Assembly: GCA_036417435.1 (NCBI GenBank)
Contig: CM070903.1
Location: 5,324,501 to 5,388,500, forward strand
Origin: Inia geoffrensis
Taxonomy: Eukaryota > Chordata > Mammalia > Artiodactyla > Iniidae
Reading direction: 5' to 3'
DNA length: 64,000 nt
Shown here: in pieces, positions 1 through 12,439 of the stretch
Numbering within the stretch: the stretch's first letter is position 1
Layout of the letters: each line of letters opens with the position of its first letter
The notes under the pieces: generated by a model
Seen by the model: only the letters and a program-made list of their open reading frames with translations
Database searches by the model: none
Told to the model about the DNA's origin: nothing
Program-made: the position numbers and the translations under genes

Positions 1-288
1 AGTAAGCAATTTCTATAGATTTCAATACGTATCGGCCACTTGTCATCACTTTTTTCATCTACACTCCTTCCCACAGTTTATAGTACTGCCTGTTTCTTAC
101 GATGAGAATAATGCCAGGTATTATGCTTGGTTTTTTAATATTTTTCAATAGAATAGGAGAAATGGTATATTACTGTTTTAATCATGCAAGTAGCAAAGAT
201 GTGTCTTAAGAAAAATCTAGCCTTGCTTATGGAATATGTTTCCCATAAGCAAATAGTTACTAAGAGCATAAGTGCAGTTCTTCTATGT

Positions 289-319
<31 letters not shown>

Positions 320-904
320 CAGACTCAGGCTGTTTCTCCAAGAGATGCAATTTAATCCTGAAGCTTCAGAATTCCAGAGTAAATTGCAGTGGTTTAAGGG
401 CAGCTATTGCAGAAATGAAATAATCTTTCCTGAAAAATAATGTTATTACAGTTTTGACCTTGGGTCTGGATACACAAAGTCTAAGACATTCAATTCTGTC
501 TCCTGATTTTTTTTTTTTTTTACATGAACAAACAACACTTCTTGTCAAAAAGAGATCTGAACAAAAAAAATCAGGGTTTAATACCATGGTGGGCCTTACC
601 TGCACTCACAGAAATCAATAGCTAAGCAAATGTATGTCATTTATAGTGGAGGAAGTGGGTTTCAATTGCTGTCCTGGGGACCTGGACCATCTCCTTGTTA
701 GCTGCTAAAGGGGAAAGAGGGGCTGCTGATGCAAGAAATAACTGATGCCCTGGCCCATGGGCTGCCTGCACATCTTTTGCTCTCTGGCCATCCAGAAATA
801 GGGCCACTTCTGACTTCCAGGGATGCTTTGCTCGGAGGAATGTCCAAGGACAAGAGTCAGGGCATGCCTGGTGTAGAGAGTGGGAGAGCAGTGGGGAGTA
901 GTTC
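1..904. other. Intronic sequence, no gene seen
   Basis: AT-rich single-copy-looking sequence with the CA microsatellite at 289-316. A T-run near 509-522 and small open frames here show no recognisable protein. Confidence 0.6.
289..316. repeat. (CA)14 microsatellite
   Basis: Fourteen uninterrupted CA units followed by a short C run. This length is usually polymorphic in mammals, so it is a possible population marker. Confidence 0.95.
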
Positions 905-1190
905 ATATTTAAAACAGGGTTATCAGAGAAGGCCCCAGAAGAAGGTAATATTTGAGCGGAAACCTAAAAGAAATGGGAGATGAGCCATGTGCATATCTGG
1001 GGGAAGCACTGAAGGTCAAGGAGTCAAAGCCGGGGCAGAAATGGGTTTATTCCTGGAATGTTCCAGAAGCACCAAGGTGGACAATGGAGCTTGGTCCTGC
1101 TCACTCACTGCAGTGGAGTGAAAGGAGGTTCTGGAGGTCCCAGCAGGTCAGATTCCTCATCGATGACCTTAAAGATGTGGCTTTGCCTGG
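905..1190 (+). repeat. LINE L2 remnant
   Basis: The order of phrases resembles the recalled L2 3' region: a tract ending in tttgagcggaaacc, then gatgagccatgtg, then catatctgggggaag, then a tail with a gtggagtgaaagg-like segment. It is strongly diverged, as expected for this ancient family. Borders are approximate. Confidence 0.6.
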
Positions 1191-1955
1191 CGGGGGTGGG
1201 TGGGGGGAATGCAGGCAGTGGATCAGAGTTGTGACCGTGGCGCTCTCCTTTCTTCTGCTGCCCTGTGGACACCAGGACTTAGCAGGCTTTTGGAGTAATT
1301 AAGAGATGCCATGGGCTCTGCCTAGAGCTTTCAAAGGACCCTGTTGGCCCTAGGTGGAAGGCAGGAATTGCAGCTGGAGACCAGTTAGCAGGCCTTTGCT
1401 GTGATGTGGCCTGGACAAGCTGTCAAGAAAGGACGAGTAGTTGATTTCTGAATTCATCTGGCTGATGGACTGGATGTCTAAGAGAAAGGGAGCAGTCCAA
1501 CAGGATGCCCAGGTCTTTGAGGACAGTGGAAGTGCCACTTGCTGAGACAGAGCAATGTCAGGAGAGCAAATCGGCCCAGATCAAGATCAGAAGTTTGAGC
1601 CTCATTCTCTGTAGACACAACCCAATTCTCAGTAGACGCAATGGTACATTTTCTAAGTATCCTAATTTTTTATCAATAAATGCCTTCTCCATGGTCAGGG
1701 CTTATCCCTTCCACGTTCTGCTCAGCCAGTGTATGCCCCACTTTGGTATCACCTCAGTTCTATGTTAGATTGATCCCCTGCTCAATGCTAGTCCTTTAGT
1801 TATAGTTTTCCAGCGAGGAATATTCCAGGTTCGTTCTTCACAATGGCTTGCCTCTTGCCTTTTTGCACATAAAGTGAGTGTAGCTTGTAGGAGTTGGTAG
1901 CTTGCATTATTTCCTGGGAGGGAACAGAAGCTGCCTGATTTCTCCTTAGAAATGA

Positions 1956-1989
<34 letters not shown>

Positions 1990-3135
1990 CTGCATGCACC
2001 GAAGAGCTGACTTTGAAGTCCAGTAAATGTATAGTCTACGCCTTGATGCTTTGCATGTGGGGTCACTTTTCCCCCCGATGTGTCATGTGCCTATTTAATA
2101 TGTAGATTCAAATCATCTTTTATGTAAGAAAATTCTTCTTGAATCATGTCTGTAAATATTTGTTCTCTTCTGTGCTTTGCCTTTGTAGGTGTGTATATTC
2201 AAAGTTTATCTCAAGTCACAGAAAATATACAAACTAAGACAACAGAATGAACTGATTTTGTTCCGAGAGAAGGGGATGGGTGACACCTGCCACCAATTTG
2301 GGTCTTTTCAAGGGTTAGGGTGCAGAAGTCATCTTTTTGCAACGTGTCAACAAATTTATGGAATTAATTTCCAGATTTGTTCCCAGGTATTTTTGAAAAC
2401 ATTTTAAGGTGCTCAATAGATTTCTGTCTTTGTTCCTTTAAGATCCGGATATTCTGCCTCTGCCCAGGAGGTGGCATGGTGACCTGGGTCTCCGATTACG
2501 GGGCCATCAGATTCCTTTCACCTGTCTTCCAGAGGGTGTCATTTCTCTCTGATTTTTTAACTGATTTACTCCCATTTTACTTTGATATTTTCTCATGTTT
2601 ATTCTCTACATCTTTTTCCCCACAAAGTCTGTTCTCCTTTGTGCTCTCTCCAATTTTGCCTTCATTTTTGTGATTTAATATTTTCCCTTCTTTCTCCAGT
2701 TCCGCCAGCTCACATTTCATTCTCTCTTGAGCTCTTGCTTCATAGACAAGTAGCTATTTTATTCACAGCTTTCATCTCAATCATGGTGTTCTTCTGAGGA
2801 GATTTCATTATAGATTTCTGTCTCTATTTTATTCTTCCATTTTCCTTATAGTACCTTTGCTAGATCCTGGCTTCCTTTTGAGTGCTCACATTTGAAGAAA
2901 ATGCATATCCCCAGGAAGAGATTGCTTTGTGCAAGTGTCTGGTTCCTCCCTGAACCCTCCTTCACTGATCTAAGACACAGAGCAGGTCCAGAGAAGCAGC
3001 TGCCTCACCCAGCCTGTACACACCATGGTCGCTGATGTCTGTTGCCCCTCAGATGTGCTCCCTGCTTTCATGATGCATACGCTGCTGAAGCTTGCTCAGA
3101 GTCTCAGCCGTGGTCCATCTCTGCTTGTCTTTCAG
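1191..3135. other. Intronic sequence, no gene seen
   Basis: Apart from the long T tract at 1959-1987, I recognise nothing. The stretch 2380-2800 is pyrimidine-rich and may be an old, unrecognisable repeat. Confidence 0.5.
1959..1987. repeat. Poly-T tract, 29 bases
   Basis: A pure run of 29 T. No SINE or L1 body is recognisable to its right. It could be the tail of a very short minus-strand retroinsertion or a simple homopolymer. Its purity suggests it is young or unstable. Confidence 0.9.
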
Positions 3136-3146
3136 CATGTACCTTT
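3136..3146 (+). repeat. Target-site duplication, left copy
   Basis: catgtaccttt, identical to 5400-5410. It borders the poly-T of the inverted L1. Confidence 0.9.
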
Positions 3147-3512
3147 TTTTTTTCTTAACATCTTTATTGGAGTATAATTGCTTTACAATGGTGTGTTAGT
3201 TTCTGCTATATAACAAAGTGAATCAGCTATATCTATACCTATATCCCCATATCCCCTCCCTCTTGCATCTCCCTCCCACCCTCCCTACCCACCCCTCTAG
3301 GTGGTCACAAAGCACCGAGTTGATCTCCCTGTGCTATGCAGCTGTTTCCCACTAGCTAGCTATTTTACGTTTGGTAGTGTATATATGTCCATGCCACTCT
3401 CACTTTGTCACAGCTTACCCTTGCCCCTCCCCATATCCTCAAGTCCATTCTCTAGAAGGTCTGTGTCTTTATTTCCATCTTACCCCTAGGTTCTTCATGA
3501 CATTTTTTTTTC

Positions 3513-4332
3513 TTAGATTCCATATATATGTGTTAGCGTATGGTATTTGTTTTTCTCTTTCTGACTTACTTCACTCTGTATGACAGACTCTAGGTCCATC
3601 CACCTCACTACAAATAACTCAAGTTCATTTCTTTTTATGGCTGAGTAATATTCCATTTTATATATGTGCCACAACTTCTTTATCCATTCATCCGATGATG
3701 GACACTTAGGTTGCCTCCATCTCTGGGCTATTGTAAATAAAGCTGCAATGAACATTTTGGTACATGACTCTTTTTGAATTATGGTTTTCTCAGGGTATAT
3801 GCCCAGTAGTGGGATTGCTGGGTCATATGGTAGTTCTATTTGTAGTTTTTTAAGGAACCTCCATACTGTTCTCCTTAGTGGCTGTATCAATTTACATTCC
3901 CACCAGCAGTGGAAGAGTGTTCCCTTTCCCCCACACCCTCTCCAGCATTTATTGTTTCTAGATTTTTTGATGATGGCCATTCTGACCGGTGTGAGATGAT
4001 ATCTCATTGTAGTTTTGATTTGCATTTCTCTAATGATTAATGATGTTGAGCATTCTTTCATGTGTTTGTTAGCAGTCTGTATACCTTCTTTGGAGAAATG
4101 TCTATTTAGGTCTTCTGCCCATTTTTGGATTGGGTTGTTTGGTTTTTTTGTTATTGAGCTTCATGAGCTGCTGGTAAATTTTGGAGATTAATCCTTTGTC
4201 AGTTGCTTCATTTGCAGATATTTTCTCCCATTCTGAGGGGTGTCTTTTGGTCCTGATTAGGGTTTCCTTTGCTGTGCAAAAGCTTTGAAGTTTCATTAGG
4301 TCCCATTTGTTTATTTTTGTTTTTATTTCCAT
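3513..4332 (-). pseudogene. L1 ORF2 C-terminal remnant
   Basis: A 182-residue open piece (3513-4061) ends in THIYGI, the usual end of ORF2 in these L1s. It holds the cysteine-rich C-terminal motif (CWRGCG, then HCWWEC). A second piece upstream (4102-4332) begins [15 protein letters not shown] and is out of frame with the first. The reverse transcriptase part is missing here because it lies in the inverted segment. The fragment cannot be functional. Confidence 0.88.
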
Positions 4333-4470
4333 TTCTCTAGGGGAGGTGGGTCAAAAAGGATCTTGCTGTGATTTATGTCATAGAGTGTTCTGCCTATGTT
4401 TTCCTCTAAGAGTTTGATAGTTTCTGGCCTTACATTTAGGTCTTTAATCCATTTTGAGCTTATTTTTGTG

Positions 4471-5398
4471 AAAAACTGAAACCATTTCCATTAAGATCAG
4501 GAACAAGACAAGGTTGCCCACTCTCACCACTCTTATTCAACATAGTTTTGGAAGTTTTAGCCACAGCAATCAGAGAAGAAAAAGAAATAAAAGGAATCCA
4601 AATTGGAAAAGAAGAAGTAAATCTGTCATTGTTTGCAGATGACATGATACTATACATAGAGAATACCAAAGATGCTACCAGAAAACACTAGAGCTAATCA
4701 ATGAATTTGGTAAAGTAGCAGGATACAAAATTAAGGCACAGAAATCTCTTGCATTCCTATACACTAATGTTGAAAAATCTGAAAGTGAAATTAAGAAAAC
4801 ACTCCCATTTACCATTGCAACAAAAAGAATAAAATATCTAGGAATAAACCTACCTAAGGAGACAAAAGACCTGTATGCAGAAAATTATAAGATACTGATG
4901 AAAGAAATTAAAGATGATACAAATAGATGGAGAGATACACCATGTTCTTGGATTGGAAGAATCAACATTGTGAAAATGACTATACTACCCAAAGCAATCA
5001 ACAGATTCAATGCAATCCCTATCAAACTTCCATGGCATTTTTCACAGAACTAGAACAAAAAATTTCACAATTTGTATGGAAACACAAAAGACTCCGAATA
5101 GCCAAACCAATCTTGAGAACGAAAAATGGAGCTGGAGGAATCAGGCTCCCTGACTTCAGACTATACTACAAAGCTACAGTAGTCAAGACAGTATGGTACT
5201 GGCACAAAAACAGAAATATAGATCAATGGAACAGGATAGAAAGCCCAGAGATAAACCCATGCATATATGGTCACCTCATCTTTGATAAAGGAATCAAGAA
5301 TATAGAGTGGAGAAAAGATAGCCTCTTCAATAAGTGGTGCTGGGAAAACTGGACAGGTACATGTAAAAGTGTGAGATTAGAACACTCCCTAACACCAT
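4471..5398 (+). pseudogene. L1 ORF2 reverse transcriptase fragment (inverted part)
   Basis: The translation includes [17 protein letters not shown] and [11 protein letters not shown]; the catalytic FADD is encoded at 4632-4643. An early frameshift lies around 4683. The later frame (4927-5475) continues with KMTILP-type RT thumb sequence shifted by one base, then [20 protein letters not shown]. The frame then reads through the target duplication into intron, so its last about 25 codons are not L1. Confidence 0.88.
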
Positions 5399-5399
5399 T

Positions 5400-5410
5400 C
5401 ATGTACCTTT
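5400..5410 (+). repeat. Target-site duplication, right copy
   Basis: catgtaccttt, identical to 3136-3146. It directly follows the end of the inverted L1 part. Confidence 0.9.
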
Positions 5411-5558
5411 GCTCAGTGTACACTGTTGGCTGCCCCATCACCTATTTTGTGGTTGAAATTTTAGCTATTTCCTAATTTCATGCATAAAAGAGTTTGCATT
5501 TTCTATTTCTCTTTCTCCCATTTGCTTTTTTTTGATTTCCAGGAAGAAAAGAAATGCT

Positions 5559-6190
5559 ATTTTTTTTAAATTTTTGTTTTCCTTTTTTATACAGCAGGTT
5601 CTTATTAGTTATCTATTTGATACATATTGGTGTATTTATGTCAATCCCAGTCTCCCAGTTCATCCCAGCACCACCACCCACCCACCCCTGCTTTCCCTAC
5701 TTGGTGTCCATACGTTTGTTCTCTACATCTGTGTCTCTATTTCTGCCTTGCAGACCGGTTCATCTGTACCATTTTTCTAGATTCCACATATATGTGTTAA
5801 TATACGATATTTGTTTTTCTCTTTCTAACTTACTTCACTCTGTATGACAGTCTCTGGATCCATCCACGTCTCTACAAATGACCCAATTTCGTTCCTTTTT
5901 ATGGCTCAGTAATATTCCATTGTATATATGTACCACATCGTTTTTATCCATTCATCTGTTGATGGGCATTTAGGTTGCTTCCATGACCTGGCTATTGTAA
6001 ATGGTGCTGCAATGAACATTGGGGTGCATGTGTCTTTTTTTTTTAACATCTTTATTGGAGTATAATTGCTTTACAATGGTTCATGTGTCTTTTTGAATTA
6101 TGGTTTTCTCTGGGTATATGCCCAGGAGTGGTATTGCTGGGTCATATGGTAATTCTATATTTAGGTTTTTAGGAACCTCCATACTGTTCT
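5559..6190 (-). mobile_element. L1 3' end fragment of another subfamily, with a nested insertion
   Basis: Begins with a T-rich tail and an older type of L1 3' UTR (tatacagcaggttcttatta, then tcaatcccagtctcccag), then the antisense end of ORF2. It is truncated at about 6190. A short direct repeat, aatgct, at 5553-5558 and 6191-6196 is a plausible target-site duplication. The body is split by a 42-bp L1 insertion at 6040-6081. Confidence 0.85.
6040..6081 (-). mobile_element. 42-bp L1 insertion nested in an older L1
   Basis: Contains only a T run plus the last about 35 bases of an L1 3' UTR (aacatctttattggagtata and on to ttacaatggt). It is flanked by an exact 13-bp duplication, catgtgtcttttt, at 6027-6039 and 6082-6094. 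Removing insert and one repeat restores continuous L1 sequence. This is an extreme 5' truncation. Confidence 0.92.
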
Positions 6191-6309
6191 AATGCTGGTT
6201 TTATGCTACCACCTTTAAACCCTTTGAACTTAAATTCTATTGTTTATATATTAAAGTTTATTAAATTTGAACTTCACTTCAGAAAAATAAAGGAGAAGTA
6301 GTAGAAATC

Positions 6310-6530
6310 ATCAGTTAAGAGAGTGGGCTGAGTTCAAACCCCAGACACACACCATCTGTCTGTGTTACTCCAGGAAAATTACTTAGCCTGCATGAACCAC
6401 AGATTCCTCATACGGGAAGCAAATGAAATAAGGGGAGTAAAGTGATGATTTAATAAGGTGGTTCATAGAAAGCATGTATTATGGTGCCTGGCATAGCAAT
6501 TAGTCAATACACGTTCGCTGTTATCATCAT
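6310..6530 (+). repeat. MIR SINE
   Basis: Follows the MIR consensus order: tRNA-like part with agttcaaacccc, core with aaaattacttagcctgcatg and attcctcatacggg, then the LINE-like tail ggtgcctggcatag followed by tcaatacacgttcgctgttat. Confidence 0.8.
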
Positions 6531-6534
6531 CATC

Positions 6535-7614
6535 ACTGTGGTCATCACCTCAGCTCACACAGTTAGCCAATTGTACTAAAGCCATTTATTTCCTAGCCCA
6601 ACCTTTTCCCACTAACTTTAATTCCTTTATAGTCTATGAAAGAAATGTGTCTGTTGAAATCCGTTTTTTATCCCTCTCTTGCACTGTCTGTCTGGCATCA
6701 GGACCATGCATACTAGAAGTTTATCTCTTCCTAATATGTTTTAATATCTCATACAACACTCCTCCCCTCATTGTTTTTCTTTTTCAAAAATGTCCTAGAT
6801 TTCTCACGTGGATTTTTATTTGCATATTTCTTCTAGATGAAAGTTAGGCTAATTTTATCAAGTTCCAAAAAAATATTCTGAAAAATTTGGAACACTAGTA
6901 AATGTAAAGGTTAGCATGGAGAACATCGATATCATTAAACTATTGAGCCTTCCCTGCCAATATCATGGATAGTCTTTCCATTTATTCAAATATTTTTATA
7001 TGCCCATTATAAATTCTCTTGCTTTCTTACTATGGTCTGTGGTAGTGAGTATTTAGAAGCTTCTGCTGATAGTTCTTTTTGATCCTCTTTTGTTTTCTGG
7101 GTGGAAAGGTGTTACATCTATAGCCAGTTTTTGTTGACTCTCTGCAGCTGTCTTTCTTTTCCAAGCAAGGGAGAAGTGCTCCTTAATTTGGGGGGAGTTC
7201 CTATCTTCTTCCACTCTCTAGTACATAGAGAGGCTGCAGTGGGATAGGACCCCCTATTTCCTGCCTATTTCTCTCACCCCCTCCCTGTGCCCTTCCTTCT
7301 CTTACCTGTAGCATATTCACATGAGACCAAAGTTTCCTCAACCCCAGTTTTTCCTGGAGACATCCAAGAATCCATCACTATTTGGTGCATAATAGTTTTG
7401 CTTTTGCTCAGGCATCCCCCTCTGTCCCCAGAAAGCTGTTGGAAGTTGTTCTTCTGTTCCCACAAGGTATACTCTACCAGGGGTCCTGGCTGTCCCTTAC
7501 CTCCTGGGTCCCAGAAGTGTCCTCTTTTGTCTGGTATCAACCCACCTGCCAAAACCCTCCCATCTTGCCATAGACTCCTTTTATTTTCTTTTTTTTTAAA
7601 GCAACTTAAAAAAA
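6535..7614. other. Intronic sequence, no gene seen
   Basis: No recognisable exon or repeat. Short open frames on both strands around 7270-7650 overlap each other antisense and resemble no known protein. Confidence 0.5.
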
Positions 7615-7775
7615 TCTCATGATTTCTGTGGATTAGGAGTCTGGGCACATCTTAGCTGGGTGCTCTGTTTCGGAATCTCTCATAGGGCTGCAGTCATCGG
7701 CCAGGGCCAAGTCTCATCTGAACTGGAGGAGGATCCACTTGTAGGTTCAGATGGTTGTTAGCAGAAGCTGTAGAC
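7615..7775 (+). repeat. MLT1-type MaLR LTR fragment
   Basis: The phrases tctgtggattaggagtctgg, ttagctgggtgctctg, ggctgcagtcatcggccagg and tggaggaggatccactt occur in the order of MLT1J/K-like LTRs. Only the middle part is present. Confidence 0.6.
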
Positions 7776-10700
7776 TCTTTATAGGGGCCAACAGGGACTT
7801 CAATCCTTTGTTCAGAAATCCATAGGAAAAAATCTGACACAACAGTTCTCTGGATATTTCCATGCAATGTACTCAATTCTAGACTGAGAAACAAATGTGT
7901 GCTCAGTACGCCTGGTCGGACTGCTCAGGTGACCCTCCTGGAGCCTCCTCCTACCTCAGGGGCTTGCCCTGGAATGCTTCAGCTTGGTCCTGCCCACACC
8001 CTGTCTTCCACAGTCAAGGTGACATCCCAGCACCCTCCACAATGCCCAAGGCCTATGTCTCCAAATACCATGAAGAATGTGCAGCATGGGACAAGCCCAA
8101 GTTCTCAAGTATGTTAATTGTAGGGCATTTTTTCTACCAAAACCAATTCCAGACCTCCCTGCTGAGTTGACAATGGCCACGTCTTCCTCAGCAGTCAAGA
8201 GATGGCCCCCACTGCAGATCCCCTGCTTTCCATTCAAAAGATAAATCCGGATGGGGACAATCAAGGGCCCCAAAAAATAATAATAATAAGTCCCTTAAAT
8301 GAGATTGTTCCTCTTTTCCCCTGTAGGAAAACAGGAGGTTTCCTATTGAAGTAACTCTATGGAGAGGCCCTGTCAGGATTGTCCTTGGGTCTCTGGACCC
8401 CCAAAGTTCCTTCCTAAGCTCTGGTCCCTTAATCCTATTTCCTGTATCCTTGCAGGTTTCACTCTTGTCCTGACCTCGGGCCTGAGCCTCCTTCTTGTTT
8501 TAGCATTCAAGGCATTTAGCTTCATTTCTTTACCCTCATGGCCACTTACACTCTGACCTTGAATGCCAGATCACAGCCTTTGCTCAGACCAAGTGTTGCT
8601 TTCACACCCCTGTCCTGGAAACTGGATCTCTGTCTTGGTCATCTGCTTGGCCCTTGGTCATCTAATCCTGTCTCACCTCCCTGCCTGCCTGTCTGTCTGA
8701 TTACCACCCAGAGCTCTAACCACACCTGCTCCCAGACTCACCACTGTCCCGCTTTCTGCGTGGGTTAGGATGCCTCCAAGCCTCCATCCCCACGCATCCG
8801 ACCTCTTCTATCCACTGGTTTACTGGACCAGCAGTCGTCCTCTCGGGTCTTTCCAGCAACACCTGCTCCAAACTCCTGCACCAGGCTCGTCGAGGCTATC
8901 AAGTCTCACCTATCATCCAGTGTCCCTTGTCCCCATGCAAATAGGTGACAAGCTATGAATCTAGAATGAATACAGAGAAAGAGCTCAAAGAATCTAAAAA
9001 GGAGAAAGTGACACCTCCCTGTGACATAAGTGGGGAAAATAAACCAAACTTCAAAGTCAAATGTGGTTCCCTCAGGTACAACAAAAGCAGCTCTGCTCGT
9101 CTGTTCCCAGGTAGGAGCAATGGGTCTCACTGAGCAATAATGAGTTCTTGGAAAAGGATGGTGAGCAGAACGGAGAGGATGGATGTTCATCATATTGGTG
9201 TATTTCCTTTTGATAGTAAAATAAAACTCACGAGGAATGGAAAACCTCAGCCTTTCCCTGTGCTAAAATAAGCAGTCTCCGTGGCTCTGGGAGCTGCATC
9301 AGGACCATCGTAGATGCCCCACCCCCGCCCAAGGAAACTGCAGTTACCCCAAGCCTTGGTAGAGTCACCAGGACAATGGCCCCGGTGGTCCATCTGGCCC
9401 TCCCTTCTTTTTCTCCACTCCTCTGCCTTCCCTTTTTCTCATTGTCTTTCCCCAGGAACTTTCTAACCATCCTCTTGTGGATAGCGACAGCCACACTGAG
9501 GACAAATGCTTGGGCATCTCTTGCTCCAAGGAAGTGGTGACTGAAAACCTTGTATGGTCAACACAGCTGCAGGGGCAGCTCGCAGCCCATGGTCCCAATG
9601 CAAAGCCATGGTGGAATCAGCAAAGTCTAGCCATTCAAACTGCCTCTGGTATCGCATGTCCCATCAAAAAGTGCCGAATTGTGGCAGTTCATGGTTCCAT
9701 TTTCTCATAAGTCAGGGACCAGTGTTCCATCTTGATGATAAAAAGGATGCTTGCAGATTAGGTACAGAGTAAAAATTCATGAAATGAGCATGATAAACTA
9801 GTGCACCACCAAATTCTAACAACCCCTTGGCAGGCACCAGTCTAGGCCACCTAAGTTCAGTTGTTTTCATTGGATAGAATTCTTCAGGATAGACATACAG
9901 AGATTAAAAGAAGAAAGTGAATTGCACAGTGAACATAATTATATGCAAATTTACAAAAGAAGTAACCTTGATGCTGTCCCAGTTATGGTGCAGTGTTTTA
10001 TCAAGTAGGAATTTAATACAGGGAATTAGATGCATGTATATTTTTAGGAGGATGGGAGGAATTCACCTGCCTTTTAGGAACTTGACAAATGTGGGAGCCA
10101 GGAGAGGCCACTTCCATCTGTGGTTCCAGCTGCTCCAGAACAAAATTTGTTCTCCCAGACTTGGATATTTGGCATCTGCCCACGCATCGACTTACTGCCT
10201 CTAAAGGAGAACGACGATTTCTCCTTCCTTGCACTTTCCAAATCGCATTCAAGTGCCTCTCACTGGTGAAATATAAACCAGAACTGTGACAAATCAGCTG
10301 GGAAAATGTTCTTCTCAGACTTCCCATCCCTGAAATTTAGGGAAGACTTTAGAAGTGCAGCATTAGTGCTAAGATCAACAGACAATATCTGATGCAAACA
10401 TATAGACAAAACATGATGTGCACATTATGTACCATGTGAAAACTTCTTTCTTTGGGCTTGGGAAGAGCCCTCCAGCCTGTAACTGAACCCATGTCTCAGG
10501 ACTATGCCTCTGTCCTCTTTGAGATTCTTCTCTGGAACAGGACCCAGAACCCAGCCCTCTGTCACTGATCAAGGGTTCCCTTCCCAGTGGCCACACCTGA
10601 AATGGGTGCACCTGCTGTTTCTCTGGGTACTTGCTCTCTCCTCGTCCTATCCCCACCCATCTTTATAGCTACTCACTCCCTTCAGCCCACCAACTGTTCT

Positions 10701-11030
10701 CAGAGGGCCCTCTCCCTGAGCAAGAAAAGCAAACTCATTCCTGAGGAAAACACCGCCCTCTCCATAAGGACGAAAGGGACTGTGTTTTGACTCCTTGGTG
10801 GGGAGAAGGAATAGCTTATCATTTGGGTGCAGCCCAGGGAGTAGAAGGTGATCTACTTCTTCCTATCCTCTTCCCCTCCAAAACAATGTTCTTCCACCTG
10901 CCAGGCGACTCTCTGCATGTACTCACTGACCAACTTCTTCTGGTCTCAGCATGTGGACATTGACACCCATTTGCATTCATTCAGTCTTGTTCCTTTTCTT
11001 GTGAGCAATCTATATAGTATGTAAATGAAC
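7776..11030. other. Intronic sequence, no gene or named repeat seen
   Basis: Moderate GC, with an ATA-rich simple stretch near 8273-8289. Many short open frames, none with recognisable domains or splice context. Nothing else can be supported. Confidence 0.5.
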
Positions 11031-11034
11031 TCCT

Positions 11035-11165
11035 CTTTCCATTTCATATATGATGACATTAAGGATGCAGACAGAATAAGCTACTTGCTCAAGGGCAGAG
11101 CTCCTAAGTTTAAGAGATAACATAGGAGCCCAATTCTGCTGACTCTTAGTCAAGTGCTCTCACTT
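11035..11165 (-). repeat. MIR SINE
   Basis: Antisense MIR core order: a gatgacattaaggatgcag-like segment, ctacttgctcaagggcagag, then cccaattctgctgactctta. Diverged but collinear. Confidence 0.65.
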
Positions 11166-11169
11166 GAGA

Positions 11170-12400
11170 TCAGCAAAGACTTCAGAGGGAAGAAAAGATG
11201 AAACGATGGCCATATTTGTTGCTGCCTTCAAAGTGGGCTCACTTGGTGATACTCAGCTATTCTTTTTCCACTATTCCTATTCCCTCAGTTCTTGAGAGTC
11301 CTGCTAGGTGTATCTTTTCAATAAATAATAAAGGTCACACAATATGAACATACCCAGTCGTTCTGTGGGTGCCTTACATAATGTGTGAACATTTGCTTTT
11401 CATGTAACAGAACATTAAAATTGTCCCCACTTGACCCCAGCTATCCACAGAAAACCGTCATCTTTTTAATTAATGGCTTCTGGTTGCTATAAGTGTATCT
11501 TCTAGTTAATTATGCAAAATACTTACCTTATGCTAACAAGATTGCAGAATTTTGAAATATTGTGTGCACTGTGTTAAGTTTTGTTCTTTACAATAACAAT
11601 GAATCTGAAGTAGACGACCTATAATTCTACCAAACAATGGCTAAGTCCACTTCCCTCAAATTAAACAGTACTCATCGTTGGGATTGTTGTCCTTGTGGTG
11701 GATGAATTACTCTGTTTAGCAACCATGGTCACATTTATAAATGGTATATCCCTTCAAGTTAAGTTCATTTTCTGATGAAAAAAAAAAAGATTTAATGGTT
11801 TTCAATTGCACTTATACTTTATCTCTCTCTCCATTAGGACATTTTAGTAATGAAGAGGCTTCTCTCAGTCGAGATAGGAGTTAATAGATAATCCTTTTCA
11901 GCTATTTAATTGAGAAGGCTTAGCAATGTAGCTAAATTTTATCTTGTAATTCTTTACTATAAATGTGTCAAATATTGTAAGTATTTTTCTGGTGAAAATT
12001 CTTTGAGGAAAAGAAAACATTGTGTTTTTGATGTGAACGATCCTATAACTTTCTCACATTCTCTCAGCATTTTATTAGATTCTCAGGGATTTGTAACACA
12101 TTTTTACAGAATCTGTAAATCCCATAGCATTTTCAGATTTCCTGGTTTGCTGCCTTATGGAGACACTTCTTAAATCCTACATTTGGCTGAATTTCCAGGT
12201 TGTGTGTAGTAGTCTAGATCTGGCTCCCAGCTTGCAGTTAACTTTGAGAAAGGTATCAGTAGGCTTTACAGATTTTTCAAACTGTCAACCAAATTTAAGC
12301 ACTTAAATAAAAATCAAAGGCTTTTTCTTTGATTTTTAAGTTCCAATAATATTTTTTATCCTTACCCCAAAGAAACTATTATCCTTAAGAAGGAATTTTA
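11170..12400. other. AT-rich intronic sequence, no gene seen
   Basis: Holds an A run near 11779-11790. No exon, SINE or L1 could be recognised. Confidence 0.5.
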
Positions 12401-12439
12401 TAGTTTATGAAACCAGATCCTTAAAAGATACAGTAAAAT

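Larger units (their letters stand above)
3147..5399 (-). mobile_element. 5'-inverted L1 insertion (twin-priming structure)
   Basis: From 3147 to about 4470 the sequence is the L1 3' end on the minus strand: poly-A tail (T run), 3' UTR, then the ORF2 C-terminus. At 4468-4470 it switches to plus-strand L1 ORF2, which runs to about 5398. The two parts are adjacent in L1 coordinates: the inverted part ends at ...ctaacaccat and the other part begins at cacaaaaataag, which follow each other in L1. The element is flanked by an exact 11-bp target-site duplication, catgtaccttt, at 3136-3146 and 5400-5410. It is therefore one insertion of about 2.25 kb, not two. Confidence 0.93.

Noticed and set aside
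5399..5475. C-terminal extension of the L1 RT frame (to 5475)
   Set aside because: After 5398 the frame runs through the target duplication into intron sequence, so the extra residues are not part of ORF2.
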